A stretch of DNA of 64,000 bases from an uncultured Selenomonadales bacterium (GTDB taxonomy: Bacteria > Bacillota > Negativicutes > Selenomonadales > Selenomonadaceae), in the NCBI GenBank assembly GCA_900321035.1, contig ONUH01000003.1, forward strand, positions 62,001 to 126,000, read 5' to 3'. Positions 8,339 through 17,858 of this stretch are shown one piece after another; position 1 is the stretch's first letter, and each line of letters opens with the position of its first letter. The position numbers were made by a program, and so were the translations under genes. The notes under the pieces are model-generated. The model worked only from the letters and a program-made list of their open reading frames with translations. It was not told where the DNA came from and did no database searches.

Positions 8339-9307
8339 TCAGACCACTCCCTGCCGTAAGAGATCCGTCAGATGGACGATGCCCAGCGGCATGCCTTGTT
8401 CGTCCACCACGGGAAGCACCGTGATCGGGCGCGGCTGATGTTTTTCCATCAGGGAAAGCGCCGAAGCCGCCAGCTTGTCCTTCGCGATGGTCTCCGGGTT
8501 CCGCGTCATGAAATGCTCCACCGGCTCGTTGAGGAATTCCGGTCCCTTGGCAAGACAGCGGCGCACGTCGCCGTCGGTGACGAGGCCGATGAATTTCCCC
8601 TCCGCGTTCACCACCGAGGTGGCGCCGACCCCCGTGGACGTCATAATGAAAAGGGCCTCCTTCGCCGTGCGGCCCGCCTCGATGATCGGGTTGTCCTCGC
8701 CGCTCCGCATGACGTTCTCGACGGTCAGGAGGAGCTTTCGGCCCAGCGAGCCGCCGGGATGGAACACCGCGAAATCCTGCTCGGTGAAGTTGCGCGCCGC
8801 CAAGAGTGCCATGGCGAGGGCGTCGCCCATGGCGAGCGCCGCCGTGGTGCTGGCCGTCGGCGCGAGCCCCAGCGGGCAGGCTTCCTTCTCCACGCCCGCG
8901 TCGATGAAATAATCGGAGTTCTTGCCGAGCGTCGAATCCCTGCGCCCGCAGAGCGCGATGATTTTCGCGCCGATGCGTCGGATCACGGGCAGGATGTTGA
9001 TCATCTCGTTCGTCTCGCCGCTGTTGGAAATCGCCAGCACGATGTCGTTCTGCGTGACCATGCCGAGGTCGCCGTGAAACGCTTCCGCCGGATGCATGAA
9101 GAACGAGGGCGTTCCCGTGGAAGCAAGGCTCGCCGCGATTTTCTGCCCGACGTGGCCGCTCTTGCCGATGCCGCTGACGATGACGCGGCCCTTGCAGGCA
9201 AGGATTGCCTGGGCCGCCGCCTCAAACTCATCGTCGATGCGCGCCGAAAGCCGTTCCAAAGCTTCCGTTTCGATTTTGAGCGTTTCCAGCGCTTTTTCCT
9301 TTATCAT
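8339..9307 (-). CDS. kdsD: KdsD, arabinose-5-phosphate isomerase
   Basis: Converts ribulose-5-phosphate to arabinose-5-phosphate, the first step of Kdo synthesis. The 322-residue protein has an N-terminal SIS sugar-isomerase domain (about 35-190; SGIGKSGHVGQK, HPAEAFHGDLGM, ISNSGETNEM) and two C-terminal CBS domains (about 205-322). Size and order match KdsD/KpsF. It lies between kdsA (14 nt away) and kdsC, so the Kdo pathway genes are contiguous. Confidence 0.95.
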   Translation of the reverse strand: MIKEKALETLKIETEALERLSARIDDEFEAAAQAILACKGRVIVSGIGKSGHVGQKIAASLASTGTPSFFMHPAEAFHGDLGMVTQNDIVLAISNSGETNEMINILPVIRRIGAKIIALCGRRDSTLGKNSDYFIDAGVEKEACPLGLAPTASTTAALAMGDALAMALLAARNFTEQDFAVFHPGGSLGRKLLLTVENVMRSGEDNPIIEAGRTAKEALFIMTSTGVGATSVVNAEGKFIGLVTDGDVRRCLAKGPEFLNEPVEHFMTRNPETIAKDKLAASALSLMEKHQPRPITVLPVVDEQGMPLGIVHLTDLLRQGVV

Positions 9308-9321
9308 CAGAGACTCTCTCC

Positions 9322-10149
9322 TTACCGCAAATGTTTCCGCACGATGTCGTGGATGGAAAGGGCGTCCTTCAAAAGGTCTTCCAGCTTGTCGAGATACACC
9401 ATGTTCGGTCCGTCGGACAGCGCTTCCTCGGGGTTGTCGTGGACTTCCATGAAAAGCGCGTCCACGCCCGCGCCGACGGCCGCCCGGGTCAGATACTCGA
9501 CATATTCCCGGTTGCCCGAAGACGCCGTGCCGAGGCCGCCGGGAATCTGCACGCTGTGGGTGGCGTCGAAGACGACGGGATAGCCGAAGGAGCGCATGAT
9601 CGGGAAGGAACGCATATCGACGACGAGATTGTTGTAGCCGAAGGAGGCGCCGCGCTCCGTCAGCAGGATATTGGAATTGCCGCCTTCCAATATCTTGTCC
9701 ACCACGTTCCGCATATCCTTCGGCGAGAGGAACTGCCCCTTCTTCACGTTGACGGGTTTGCCGGTCAGCGCCGCCTGATAGACCAGATCGGTCTGCCGGC
9801 AGAGGAACGCGGGAATCTGCAGGATATCCACGACCTCGGCGGCGGGCTTCGCCTGCGCCTCGGTATGGATGTCGGTGATGACGGGAACGTCCAGTTCCTT
9901 CTTGATCTGCGCCAGCATGGCAAGTCCCTTTTCGAGGCCGGGTCCGCGGAAGCTGTTGAAGGAAGAACGGTTCGCCTTGTCAAAGGACGCCTTGAAAACG
10001 TACGGTATGCCGAGACGGTTGGCTATCGCCTTGATTTCCCTTCCGATGTAGAGAGACCGCTCCAGTCCCTCCAGCACGCAGGGCCCCGCCAAAAGCGCCA
10101 GCGGGTTCCCCGCGCCGATCTCAAAATCCCGGATCTTTACCGTGTTCAT
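9322..10149 (-). CDS. kdsA: KdsA, Kdo-8-phosphate synthase
   Basis: Condenses phosphoenolpyruvate with arabinose-5-phosphate to form Kdo-8-phosphate. The 275-residue TIM-barrel protein shows the family signatures LAGPCVLEG near the N-terminus, [12 protein letters not shown], and the C-terminal [17 protein letters not shown]. The residue pattern around PCV includes the cysteine found in metal-dependent members. The ATG overlaps the kdsB stop by 4 nt and follows GAGGAGG. Confidence 0.96.
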   Translation of the reverse strand: MNTVKIRDFEIGAGNPLALLAGPCVLEGLERSLYIGREIKAIANRLGIPYVFKASFDKANRSSFNSFRGPGLEKGLAMLAQIKKELDVPVITDIHTEAQAKPAAEVVDILQIPAFLCRQTDLVYQAALTGKPVNVKKGQFLSPKDMRNVVDKILEGGNSNILLTERGASFGYNNLVVDMRSFPIMRSFGYPVVFDATHSVQIPGGLGTASSGNREYVEYLTRAAVGAGVDALFMEVHDNPEEALSDGPNMVYLDKLEDLLKDALSIHDIVRKHLR

Positions 10150-10901
10150 AATTTCGCCGCCTCCTCTTTTCCTTCCATCTGCCTGTAGATTTCATTGACT
10201 TTCGCCAGATCCTCCGGCGTGTCCACGCCGACGAACCGGGCGTTCGTCCGGATGCACTTTATCTTGTAGCCGTTTTCCAGCGCCCGGAGCTGCTCCAGCG
10301 ATTCCGCCCGCTCCAGCGGCGTCGGCGTCATTTTCGCGTACGCCAGCAGGAAGTCCCTGCGGTAGGCATAAATGCCGATGTGTTTGTAAACGGGCGTGCC
10401 CGCGTCGTTGCGCGGATACGGGAGAAGCGACCGGGAGAAATACAGTGCGCAGCCGTTCTTGTCCGTCACGACCTTGACGTTGTTCGGGTTCTTTTGCTCC
10501 GCCTCGTCCTCCATCGGCGTCATCACCGTCGCCATCTGGAGTTCGGCGTCGTCGTCGAAGGCGCGGCCCAGCTCGTCGATCAGCGGCGGCTCGATCAGAG
10601 GCTCGTCGCCCTGCACGTTGATGATCAGATCCACATCGGGATAGGCTTCCGCCACCTCCGCAAGGCGGTCGGTTCCCGTCGGATGGTCCTTCGCCGTCAT
10701 CATCGCCCGTCCGCCGTGATCCTCCACCGCCCGCAAAATGCGTTCGTCGTCCGTGGCGACCACGACGCCCGACAAGGTTTTCGCCTGCGACGCGCGGTCA
10801 TAGACGCGGCAGATCATCGGCTTTCCCGCGACGTCCTTTAGGGGCTTTCCCGGCAGCCGCGTGGACGCATACCGCGCCGGGATTACGCAAAGGATTTTCA
10901 T
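10146..10901 (-). CDS. kdsB: KdsB, CMP-Kdo synthetase
   Basis: Activates Kdo with CTP to CMP-Kdo, the donor used by WaaA. The 251-residue nucleotidyltransferase begins with the signature [15 protein letters not shown], contains NVQGDEPLI (metal-binding Asp) and the C-terminal GVDTPEDL. The start overlaps the waaA-lpxK stop by 4 nt. Together with kdsA, kdsD and kdsC this gives a complete Kdo pathway in four adjacent genes. Confidence 0.96.
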   Translation of the reverse strand: MKILCVIPARYASTRLPGKPLKDVAGKPMICRVYDRASQAKTLSGVVVATDDERILRAVEDHGGRAMMTAKDHPTGTDRLAEVAEAYPDVDLIINVQGDEPLIEPPLIDELGRAFDDDAELQMATVMTPMEDEAEQKNPNNVKVVTDKNGCALYFSRSLLPYPRNDAGTPVYKHIGIYAYRRDFLLAYAKMTPTPLERAESLEQLRALENGYKIKCIRTNARFVGVDTPEDLAKVNEIYRQMEGKEEAAKL

Positions 10902-13414
10902 GCCCGTTTCTCATTCCCTCCATGCTGTTCTGTATAAGCTTTCAGGCTTTCCTTCATCAAATGGATAAATTCTTCCTCGCCGTCGCGGAAAGTGACCTCG
11001 ACGCTGACGACGTAAATCGGTATCTTGAATTCCGCCCGCTCCCGGACCAGCTCCGCGGGGACCTTGACGGCGTCCTTCTCGGTGATCACGATGGCCTCCG
11101 CGTCGAGCAGGAGCGCCTGCGCCGCCGCATCGAGCATCTCCTTGACCGTGTAATCGTGATGGTCAGGGAAACGCTGGCTTTCGATGACCACCGCGCCAAT
11201 GTCGGAAAGCGTCTGCTCGAAGGAGGCCGGGTTGCCGATAGCCGAGACCGCCATGACGCGCTTGCCGCGCATTTCCGCCACGTCGACGCCGGGGCTGGCG
11301 ATATCGTTCGCCCATTCCTCGAACCGGATAAAGCCTTTCGGCTGGTGGACGCTCTCGACCACCAGCGCGCGCTCGTTCTTCTCGTGTATGATGCGATGGA
11401 TATAGTCGCGCGACGCCTCCGTCGCCTGGTCCACCTTTGTCAGCAGGCAGACGTCGGCGCGGTCGATATGGGAGATCGACTCGCGCAGCGTGCCGCGCGG
11501 CAGGATATAGCCGTTGCCGAACACGTTTACCGCGTCCACCAAGAGGATTTCCATATCGCGGGCCAGCATCCAGTGCTGATAGCCGTCGTCGAGGATCGCG
11601 ACCTCGGCGCCGAAATGCTCGATGGCATAGCTGCCCGTCATATAGCGGTCGGGGCCGATCAGCACCGGAACCCCAGGCAGGTGCTTCGCCAGCATGAAGG
11701 CCTCGTCGCCGGCCTCCGCCGCGTTCATGTGCAGCGTCCGCCCGTCGGACACCACGCCCACGTCGCCTTTCCACTTCGCGCGGTAACCGCGGTTCAGGAT
11801 GACGACGCGATAGCCGAGGGACTGTATCTCCTTCGCGAGCCTTTGCGCGGTCGGCGTCTTGCCCGTGCCGCCCACCGTGATGTTGCCGAGACTGATGACA
11901 TAGCAGCCGAGCTTTTTCCGGCGGAACACGCCCAGATTGTAGCCCGCCAGCCGCAGATTGACCAGTCCGCAGTAAATCAGCGAGAACACATAGAGCACCG
12001 CCAGGAACAGGTGCACCACCACGCCGTGCGCGTCCCGGCTGTGAATGATCTGATAGAAGAAGGTCTGGAAATTCTCCACCTTGTCCGTGGATTTGATCTG
12101 GCCGCTGGCGAGGCGGTACTGCTCCACGCTGTCGAGGAGTTCGTGCAGGAGAACGGCGCTCCGCCGCGCCGCGCCCTTGTTCTCGTTGATAATGGCCAGC
12201 GTCTCACGCTCCATGCGCGCGCGCTCCTCCGCGTCCGCAAAAAGCCGGATTGCGGTCTCCCGCAGTTCCTCCTGGTTCTGCACGGTGACGACGGCGTCCC
12301 GCTTGGTGAACAGCGCGTGGATCTCCTTGAAGTTGACCATGTTGTAGCCGACGATGATGGCCTTGCCGTGGGCCGCCGGCTCCAGGATATTGTGCCCGCC
12401 GTGGGCGATCAGGCTGCCGCCGACGTAAATGACGTCGCCGATGCTGTACACCTTGCCCAGCTCGCCGATCGTATCGAGCACCACGATGTCGTGGTCTTCG
12501 GAGGGCTTCTCCAAGAGCTCCGTCCGCCGCGCCACGGAAAATCCCGCCCGGCGGCAGATCATCAGCACTTCCCGCGTCCGCAGGAGTTCGCGGGGCGCGA
12601 TGACCAGCTTCGCGTTCGGCAGTTTCTCGCGAATCCCGCGGAACGCATGCAGCACATAATCTTCCTCGCCGCGATGGGTCGAGCCGGCCAGAAAGATGCC
12701 GTCGTTGTTCGTCAGCCCCATTTCTTCCAAAAGCTGCGCCTTCTCGTCGTCGCCGACGTCCGTATAGGTCTGATCGTATTTCGTATTGCCCGTGACGATG
12801 ACGAGATTCGGGTCCGCGCCGAGACGGATGATGTACTCGGCGTCGATCGGCGACTGCATCGCAAACTTCTGGATGGTGCCGATCATCTCGTCCTTCAGGC
12901 TGTACAGATAACGGTACCGTTTCACGCTCTTGTCGCTGATGCGGCCGTTGATCATCATGACCGGGATGCGCATCCGGCGGCATTCCCGCAGGAAGTTTGG
13001 CCACAGCTCCGTTTCCACCGGCATGAACACGCGGGGCGTCACCCGGCGTACGACTCTGGCCGCAAGGAACGGCAGATCGAGGGGGAAATAGATGATGCTG
13101 TCCGCATCCTTGATGATGCGGTTCGCCATCTCGTAGCCGCTGGTCGTCACCACGGACACGAGAATCGGGCTCTTCGGGAATTCCTTGCGGAACTCCTTGA
13201 TGAGCGGACTCGCCGCCACAATCTCGCCCACCGACGCCGCGTGCACCCATATACAGTTTTTCTTCGCGACTTTTTCCAGCGCGTCTTCGGGAATGAAACC
13301 GAGACTCTGCTTGATACGCTCGATGAATCCGCGTTCGCGGATCGCGCGCACCAGGAAAACCGGGATGATGAGCGTCACCACGATGATTGCCGCGATATTG
13401 TATAAAAACTGCAT
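10898..13414 (-). CDS. WaaA-LpxK fusion: Kdo transferase and lipid A 4'-kinase
   Basis: A single 838-residue protein joins two consecutive lipid A enzymes. Residues 1 to about 430 are WaaA/KdtA: N-terminal membrane anchor (about 4-22), the acceptor-domain signature CIWVHAASVGE and the GT-B donor-domain signature GGSLIAHGGHNILEPAA. Residues about 465-838 are LpxK: a hydrophobic entry segment, the P-loop GNITVGGTGKTPTA, DDGYQHW and the C-terminal ITEKDAVK. The frame is open throughout, so this is a real fusion, a form known from Negativicutes. AAGGGG precedes the ATG. It is placed between msbA and kdsB. Confidence 0.94.
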   Translation of the reverse strand: MQFLYNIAAIIVVTLIIPVFLVRAIRERGFIERIKQSLGFIPEDALEKVAKKNCIWVHAASVGEIVAASPLIKEFRKEFPKSPILVSVVTTSGYEMANRIIKDADSIIYFPLDLPFLAARVVRRVTPRVFMPVETELWPNFLRECRRMRIPVMMINGRISDKSVKRYRYLYSLKDEMIGTIQKFAMQSPIDAEYIIRLGADPNLVIVTGNTKYDQTYTDVGDDEKAQLLEEMGLTNNDGIFLAGSTHRGEEDYVLHAFRGIREKLPNAKLVIAPRELLRTREVLMICRRAGFSVARRTELLEKPSEDHDIVVLDTIGELGKVYSIGDVIYVGGSLIAHGGHNILEPAAHGKAIIVGYNMVNFKEIHALFTKRDAVVTVQNQEELRETAIRLFADAEERARMERETLAIINENKGAARRSAVLLHELLDSVEQYRLASGQIKSTDKVENFQTFFYQIIHSRDAHGVVVHLFLAVLYVFSLIYCGLVNLRLAGYNLGVFRRKKLGCYVISLGNITVGGTGKTPTAQRLAKEIQSLGYRVVILNRGYRAKWKGDVGVVSDGRTLHMNAAEAGDEAFMLAKHLPGVPVLIGPDRYMTGSYAIEHFGAEVAILDDGYQHWMLARDMEILLVDAVNVFGNGYILPRGTLRESISHIDRADVCLLTKVDQATEASRDYIHRIIHEKNERALVVESVHQPKGFIRFEEWANDIASPGVDVAEMRGKRVMAVSAIGNPASFEQTLSDIGAVVIESQRFPDHHDYTVKEMLDAAAQALLLDAEAIVITEKDAVKVPAELVRERAEFKIPIYVVSVEVTFRDGEEEFIHLMKESLKAYTEQHGGNEKRA

Positions 13415-13477
13415 TGCGTTACCCCTTTTTAGATAGAGTGGAGTGTGGAGAGTGAAGAGTTGGGCGGCCTTAGCGTT

Positions 13478-15202
13478 TTACGTTTTCCCATACTGTATTT
13501 GGTACAGCCCCGCGTACAGGCCGCCCGCCGCCAGAAGCTCCTCATGGGTTCCCTGCTCCCTGACGCGGCCGCCGTCCAGCACGTAAATCCTGTCGGCGCC
13601 GATGATGGTCGAAAGCCGGTGGGCGATGACGAAAGACGTGCGCCCCACCATCAGCCGGTCGAGCGCGGCCTGCACCACTTTCTCACTCTCCGTGTCGAGC
13701 GCGCTGGTGGCCTCGTCCAGGATCAGGATCCGCGGGTCTTTCAGGATGGCGCGGGCAATGGCGATGCGCTGCCGCTGCCCTCCCGAGAGATTCGCGCCCC
13801 GCTCGCCGATTTCCGTATCGTAACCCTCGGGCAGCGCCGTGATGAACTCGTGGGCGTTGGCACTCTTTGCCGCCGCCTCGATTTCCGCATCCGTCGCGTC
13901 GAGCCGCCCGTAGCGGATATTCTCGCGCACCGTCGCCGAAAACAGCACGGTCTCCTGCGGCACGATGCCGATCTGCGAGCGCAGCGACTCCGTCGTCACG
14001 TCCCGCACGTCGTATCCGTCTACCGTAATCGAGCCGCCCGTCACATCGTAAAAGCGCGGAATCAGGTTCGCCACCGTGGATTTCCCCGCGCCGGACGGCC
14101 CGACAAAAGCGATCATCTGCCCCGGCTCCGCCGTGAATGTCAGGTCTGTCAGTGCAGGAACGTCTTCCCGATAGGAAAAGGAAACATCCGAAAAGCACAC
14201 GCGCCCTTCCACGGGCGGAAGCGTCTTCGCGTCCGGCGCGCTCGTCACCGTTTCCTCCATATCGAGAAGCGCGAACACGCGGTCCGCGCCCGCCATCGCC
14301 TTCTGTATCTGCGCATAAATGCGCGAAAGCCGCTTGACCGGATTTGCCAAATTCACCGCGTAGGTCAGGAACGCCACCAAGGTCCCCGCCGTAATCACGC
14401 CGTCCACGACCTCTTTGCCGCCGAACCAGATGATGACCGTCACGGCAAGCGCCGCGAGGAATTCCACCGTCGGCGTCAAGAGGCTCGAAAGCTGCGCGTC
14501 CTTCATCACCGCGCGGAAATTCAGCTCGTTCTGCGTGTGGAAGCGGTCGATTTCAAATTCCTCGCGCACGAAGGACTTGACCACTCGCTCCGAGGAAATG
14601 CTCTCCTGCATCAGCGCCGTGATATCGGACATCCGCGCCTGGATCACCGCGCCCGCCGAGCGCACCTTTTTGCCGAAAATATCCATTGCCAGCCCAACCA
14701 GCGGTACCGTGATCAACGTCAAGATACTGAGCTTCCAGTCGAGAAGCACCATCATGACCAGCGATCCGAAAAAAATCGCGCTCTCCGTCATCATCTCGAC
14801 CATGCGCTCCACCAGCGCGCTTTGCAGCGCCGCCACGTCGTTGGAGATATAGCTCATGACCTCGCCGGTCTGATGGCGGTCGAAAAAAGAGATCGGCAGC
14901 CGCTGGAGCTTTCGGAACAGCACGTCCCTCACATCGACGATGACCCGCTGCCCGATATATGAAACAAGATACCCCTGCCCGTAGTAAAAAATCCCACGGA
15001 TAAAGAAAATCACGACGATGCCGACACAGATCAGGTTCAGCATATCCATGTCGCGGGCCGCCAACACCTTGTCGATCATATCCTTGATGACCCACGGCAG
15101 ATACAGGTTCGCCGCGGCGGCGACGACGATGCAGACCACGGCTTCTATCAGCCGCTGCTTGTATGGTTTGATATAGGAAAGCAGCCGCAAATATCCTTTC
15201 AT
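13478..15202 (-). CDS. msbA: MsbA-type lipid A flippase (ABC transporter)
   Basis: Half-transporter that flips the lipid A core across the inner membrane. Residues 1 to about 320 form the six-helix exporter domain; residues about 335-574 are the ATPase, with Walker A VGPSGAGKST, signature NLSGGQRQR, Walker B ILILDEATSALD and the His-loop in IAHRLST. Length 574 fits MsbA. Its ATG overlaps the lpxB stop by 4 nt after GGGAGG. General multidrug exporters look similar, but the position between lpxB and waaA-lpxK decides the call. Confidence 0.92.
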   Translation of the reverse strand: MKGYLRLLSYIKPYKQRLIEAVVCIVVAAAANLYLPWVIKDMIDKVLAARDMDMLNLICVGIVVIFFIRGIFYYGQGYLVSYIGQRVIVDVRDVLFRKLQRLPISFFDRHQTGEVMSYISNDVAALQSALVERMVEMMTESAIFFGSLVMMVLLDWKLSILTLITVPLVGLAMDIFGKKVRSAGAVIQARMSDITALMQESISSERVVKSFVREEFEIDRFHTQNELNFRAVMKDAQLSSLLTPTVEFLAALAVTVIIWFGGKEVVDGVITAGTLVAFLTYAVNLANPVKRLSRIYAQIQKAMAGADRVFALLDMEETVTSAPDAKTLPPVEGRVCFSDVSFSYREDVPALTDLTFTAEPGQMIAFVGPSGAGKSTVANLIPRFYDVTGGSITVDGYDVRDVTTESLRSQIGIVPQETVLFSATVRENIRYGRLDATDAEIEAAAKSANAHEFITALPEGYDTEIGERGANLSGGQRQRIAIARAILKDPRILILDEATSALDTESEKVVQAALDRLMVGRTSFVIAHRLSTIIGADRIYVLDGGRVREQGTHEELLAAGGLYAGLYQIQYGKT

Positions 15203-16344
15203 GTCCTGCCTCCCGTCACTTGCGCCGCGTCAACGATCCGGCGGGCGACGCGGTCCGACGACCCCGGCTCTCCCAAGAGCGCGCAGGCTTCTTTCAGCCG
15301 TGCCCGCACGGCCGACGCATGTCCCGGCTCCGCCCAAAATTTGCGCGCCTCTGAAAGAATCCGTTCCGGATTCGCCTCGTCCTGCAAAAGCTCCGGCTGA
15401 GCCATTTCGTCCAGCAAGATATTCGGCAGGCTGAAATATTTGACATGTACCAAGAGCCGCCCGATGAAATAGGAGACGGGCGACAAACGGTAAAGCACGA
15501 TGCAGGGCAGCCCCATCAGCGCCGCCTCCATGACCACCGTCCCCGAAGTCGCCAGCGCGAAACGCGCAATCCCCATCAGGTCATACGTATGTTCATGAGT
15601 GAAGACAATCTCCACGCCCGCGTCCGCCGCCATGCGTTCCATGCGAGCCTGGTCCATGCCCTGCGCCACCGGAAGGTAAAAACCCGTCTCCGGCTTTTCG
15701 TCCTTGATACGCCGCGCTCCCCGGAGCATCGCCGGAAACACCAGCGAGATTTCCTGCGCGCGGCTGCCCGGCATCAAAAGCACAGGATAAGCGTCCGGCC
15801 GCACGGAGAAGAACTCCAGCGCCTCCGCCTCCGTCATCGACGGCTTCACTGTATCGACCAACGGATTTCCGACGAAGGAAATATTCGCCCCCGCCGCCTG
15901 ATAGACGGGCAGCTCGAAGGGAAAGATCGCCACGAATTCGTCCGCCAGCTTCGCGCAGGTCTTCGCGCGGCCTTTGCGCCACGCCCACGCCGAGGGCGGG
16001 ATATAGGAAAACACGCGGACGCCGAGCGCCTTCGCACGCTTCGCCAGCCGCCAGTTGAAATCAGGATAGTCAATCAGGACGAGCAGGTCGGGCTTTTCCC
16101 GGCGAATCGCATCCGTCAGAAGATCGAGCAGCGAAAAAATGCGCGAAAGGTTCGTCACGACCTCCCAAACGCCCATGACGCTGTACGCCGCGCAGTCCGC
16201 CACGAGCCGGACGCCCGCCGCTTCCATCTGCGCGCCGCCGAAGCCGAACAGCTCCGCCTCCGGAACAAGCCTGCGCACTCCTTCCGCAAGGCGCGCGCCG
16301 TGAAGATCGCCCGACGCCTCTCCGGCGGAAAACATAATCTTCAA
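15199..16344 (-). CDS. lpxB: LpxB, lipid A disaccharide synthase
   Basis: GT19 glycosyltransferase that joins UDP-diacylglucosamine and lipid X. The 381-residue protein has the N-terminal SAGEASGDLHGA, the SYIPPSAWAW motif and the MPGSRAQEI donor-site motif. The start is TTG at 16344, placed by an AGGAGGT 6 nt upstream; the nearest ATG is three codons in. It is the first gene of the operon, so lpxA, lpxC and lpxD must be elsewhere. A promoter lies about 40 nt upstream. Confidence 0.95.
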   Translation of the reverse strand: MKIMFSAGEASGDLHGARLAEGVRRLVPEAELFGFGGAQMEAAGVRLVADCAAYSVMGVWEVVTNLSRIFSLLDLLTDAIRREKPDLLVLIDYPDFNWRLAKRAKALGVRVFSYIPPSAWAWRKGRAKTCAKLADEFVAIFPFELPVYQAAGANISFVGNPLVDTVKPSMTEAEALEFFSVRPDAYPVLLMPGSRAQEISLVFPAMLRGARRIKDEKPETGFYLPVAQGMDQARMERMAADAGVEIVFTHEHTYDLMGIARFALATSGTVVMEAALMGLPCIVLYRLSPVSYFIGRLLVHVKYFSLPNILLDEMAQPELLQDEANPERILSEARKFWAEPGHASAVRARLKEACALLGEPGSSDRVARRIVDAAQVTGGRT

Positions 16345-16379
16345 CGGCGCACCTCCTCCCGCAAACTTCCAATCGTTTT

Positions 16380-16409
16380 ATTTTAGCACATAACCGGCAT
16401 TCGCTTCAA
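16380..16409 (-). promoter_or_regulatory. Sigma-A-like promoter of the lpxB operon
   Basis: On the minus strand TTGAAG and TAAAAT are separated by 18 nt, 35 nt before the TTG start of lpxB. No other promoter of this quality is seen inside the following 15-gene run. Confidence 0.6.
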
Positions 16410-16530
16410 TATAAACCGTAAAAAGCATACGCCTCCGAAATGAAAAAATGGAGGAGCAGGAGAGCGCTTCTTTAGATTCTGTTCGCTTGTTTAACGCGCA
16501 AACATTTTAGGTTTTTATTTTTTAGTTTTT

Positions 16531-17026
16531 CTTTTGCGAAAGGTTTTGATATTGGCTTATACGACTTTTTACATTCATCTTCATCTAATGATACCAGGGG
16601 CGCCGCCCCTGGAACCCTGCAAAGGGCGTTCCTCCCTTTGGAACCCTCCCCAGGGCTCTGCGGAGCCGGGAATCCGCGGTCAATGGATAGAATGACTTTA
16701 GGATTCGTTCATCCCGCGAGCAAGCTCTTGATAACTTTGACTTTAGCCCATTTTTGCGGTTTTGGGTTTCGCGGCGCAAACATTTAACTCTGTAAAATGG
16801 GCTAAACTTTAAGTCGTCAAAAGGCTGAATCGCGGGATGAAGAATCTGATAAGTTGTTCTGCGCTTTCACCGCGGAATCTTGGCTCCGCAGAGCCTTCCA
16901 GGGGATTCAAAAGGGGACGTAGTCCCCTTTGTGGGGAAGTTTGGAGGGGCAACGCCCCGCCAAGTTTATTCCACTACGATGCGCGGTTGTAATCGTATAA
17001 GCCAACACCAAAATCTTGCGCTAAAG
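16531..17026. repeat. Long non-coding inverted repeat, copy 1 (two arms)
   Basis: Two arms of about 230 nt (16531-16758 and 16794-17026) face each other around a short centre. Reading from centre outward each arm has the same order: TGGGCTAAA, CGCGGGAT, CCGCGGA, a GGCTCCGCAGAGCC hairpin, one or two further GC-rich hairpins, then GTATAAGCCAA (or its reverse) and an outer AAGGTTTTG-like end. No convincing reading frame lies inside. It fills the gap between lpxB and rubrerythrin. Copies 2 and 3 lie at 46076 and 47590. Confidence 0.85.
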
Positions 17027-17042
17027 AACAAATATTAATGAT

Positions 17043-17116
17043 AAAAAACTATTGAGAGAGAAAGGAGAGGGACGCGTTGACGCGTCCCTCTCTCTTTTCT
17101 CTCTCAATAGTTTTTT
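17043..17116. terminator. Extended terminator palindrome after rubrerythrin
   Basis: A stem of about 30 nt runs from AAAAAACTATTGAG on the left to CTCAATAGTTTTTT on the right, with a GACGCG-TTGA-CGCGTC core. A and T runs on both sides make it usable in both directions. The rubrerythrin stop codon lies inside the stem. Confidence 0.8.
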
Positions 17117-17637
17117 GCAATCTGCTGGAAATATGCTTTCGGATGTTCGCAGACCGGGCAAACCTCCGGCGCTTCCTTCCCTTCGCAAACGTAGCCGCAG
17201 TTCAGGCACTGCCAGATGATCTTGTCGCTCTTCTTGAACACCTTGTCCTGTTCGATATTCGCCAGGAGCAGATTATACCGTGTCTCATGCTCCTTCTCGA
17301 TTTCGGCGACCTTCTCGAAGAGCTTTGCGATTTTCTCGAAGCCTTCCTCCCGCGCGACCTTCGCGAACCCGGGATACATGCTCGTCCACTCGTCATGCTC
17401 GCCCGCGGCAGCCGCCTTAAGGTTCGCCGCGGTATCGCCGATGCCCTCGACGAGCTTGAACCAGATTTTCGCGTGCTCCTTCTCGTTGCCCGCCGTCTCC
17501 TCGAAAATGCGCGAGATCTGCTCATAGCCGTCTTTTTTCGCCTTCGAGGCGTAATAGGTGTACTTGTTGCGCGCCTGGGATTCGCCGGCAAACGCCGCCC
17601 AAAGATTCTTTTCGGTTTTCGAGCCTTTCAGTTCCAT
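17104..17637 (-). CDS. rbr: Rubrerythrin
   Basis: Non-haem di-iron peroxidase that removes hydrogen peroxide in anaerobes. The 177-residue protein has the ferritin-like four-helix domain with iron-binding glutamates in [10 protein letters not shown] and E-x-x-H ([20 protein letters not shown]), and a C-terminal rubredoxin domain with [10 protein letters not shown] and CPVCEHPK. The ATG at 17637 has AAGGAG upstream; an upstream in-frame start is less likely. It is a single-gene unit with its own promoter and terminator, which suggests an oxidative-stress response. Confidence 0.95.
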   Translation of the reverse strand: MELKGSKTEKNLWAAFAGESQARNKYTYYASKAKKDGYEQISRIFEETAGNEKEHAKIWFKLVEGIGDTAANLKAAAAGEHDEWTSMYPGFAKVAREEGFEKIAKLFEKVAEIEKEHETRYNLLLANIEQDKVFKKSDKIIWQCLNCGYVCEGKEAPEVCPVCEHPKAYFQQIAKNY

Positions 17638-17694
17638 TGTTTTTCTCCTTTCTCTCCCGCCCATCGGGGCGAACCTGCCAAACCTCTATTTCGT

Positions 17695-17724
17695 ATTATA
17701 ACGCCGCCCTCCGAATTTTGTCGA
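17695..17724 (-). promoter_or_regulatory. Promoter of rubrerythrin
   Basis: Minus-strand TCGACA and a perfect TATAAT are separated by 18 nt, about 58 nt before the start codon. Confidence 0.65.
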
Positions 17725-17807
17725 TAGACTAATTTTTCCAATTCGTATTTCATGGCCGCCGACAAGAAAATTTTCCGGCAAAAAAATGCATCGAAAAGAA
17801 GATTTAA

Positions 17808-17816
17808 TGATATAAT
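17808..17816 (+). promoter_or_regulatory. Extended -10 promoter element
   Basis: TGATATAAT is an extended -10 box (TG-n-TATAAT) 42 nt before the start codon of the secreted repeat protein. No good -35 is seen, as is common for extended -10 promoters. Confidence 0.6.
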
Positions 17817-17858
17817 AGCAGAGGAAACAATTAAACTACAAAGAAGGAAGTGTGTTCT

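Noticed and set aside
8372..9583. Open frame of 403 codons on the plus strand opposite kdsD/kdsA
   Set aside because: Antisense to two well-supported Kdo genes, with no start signal.
10922..13405. Open frame of 827 codons on the plus strand opposite waaA-lpxK
   Set aside because: It mirrors the fusion gene on the other strand, has Arg/His/Asp-rich low-complexity translation and no ribosome binding site. GC-rich third positions create such shadows.
16585..16779. Small frame inside repeat copy 1
   Set aside because: It arises from the GC-rich hairpins, and similar frames in the other copies differ in sequence and length.
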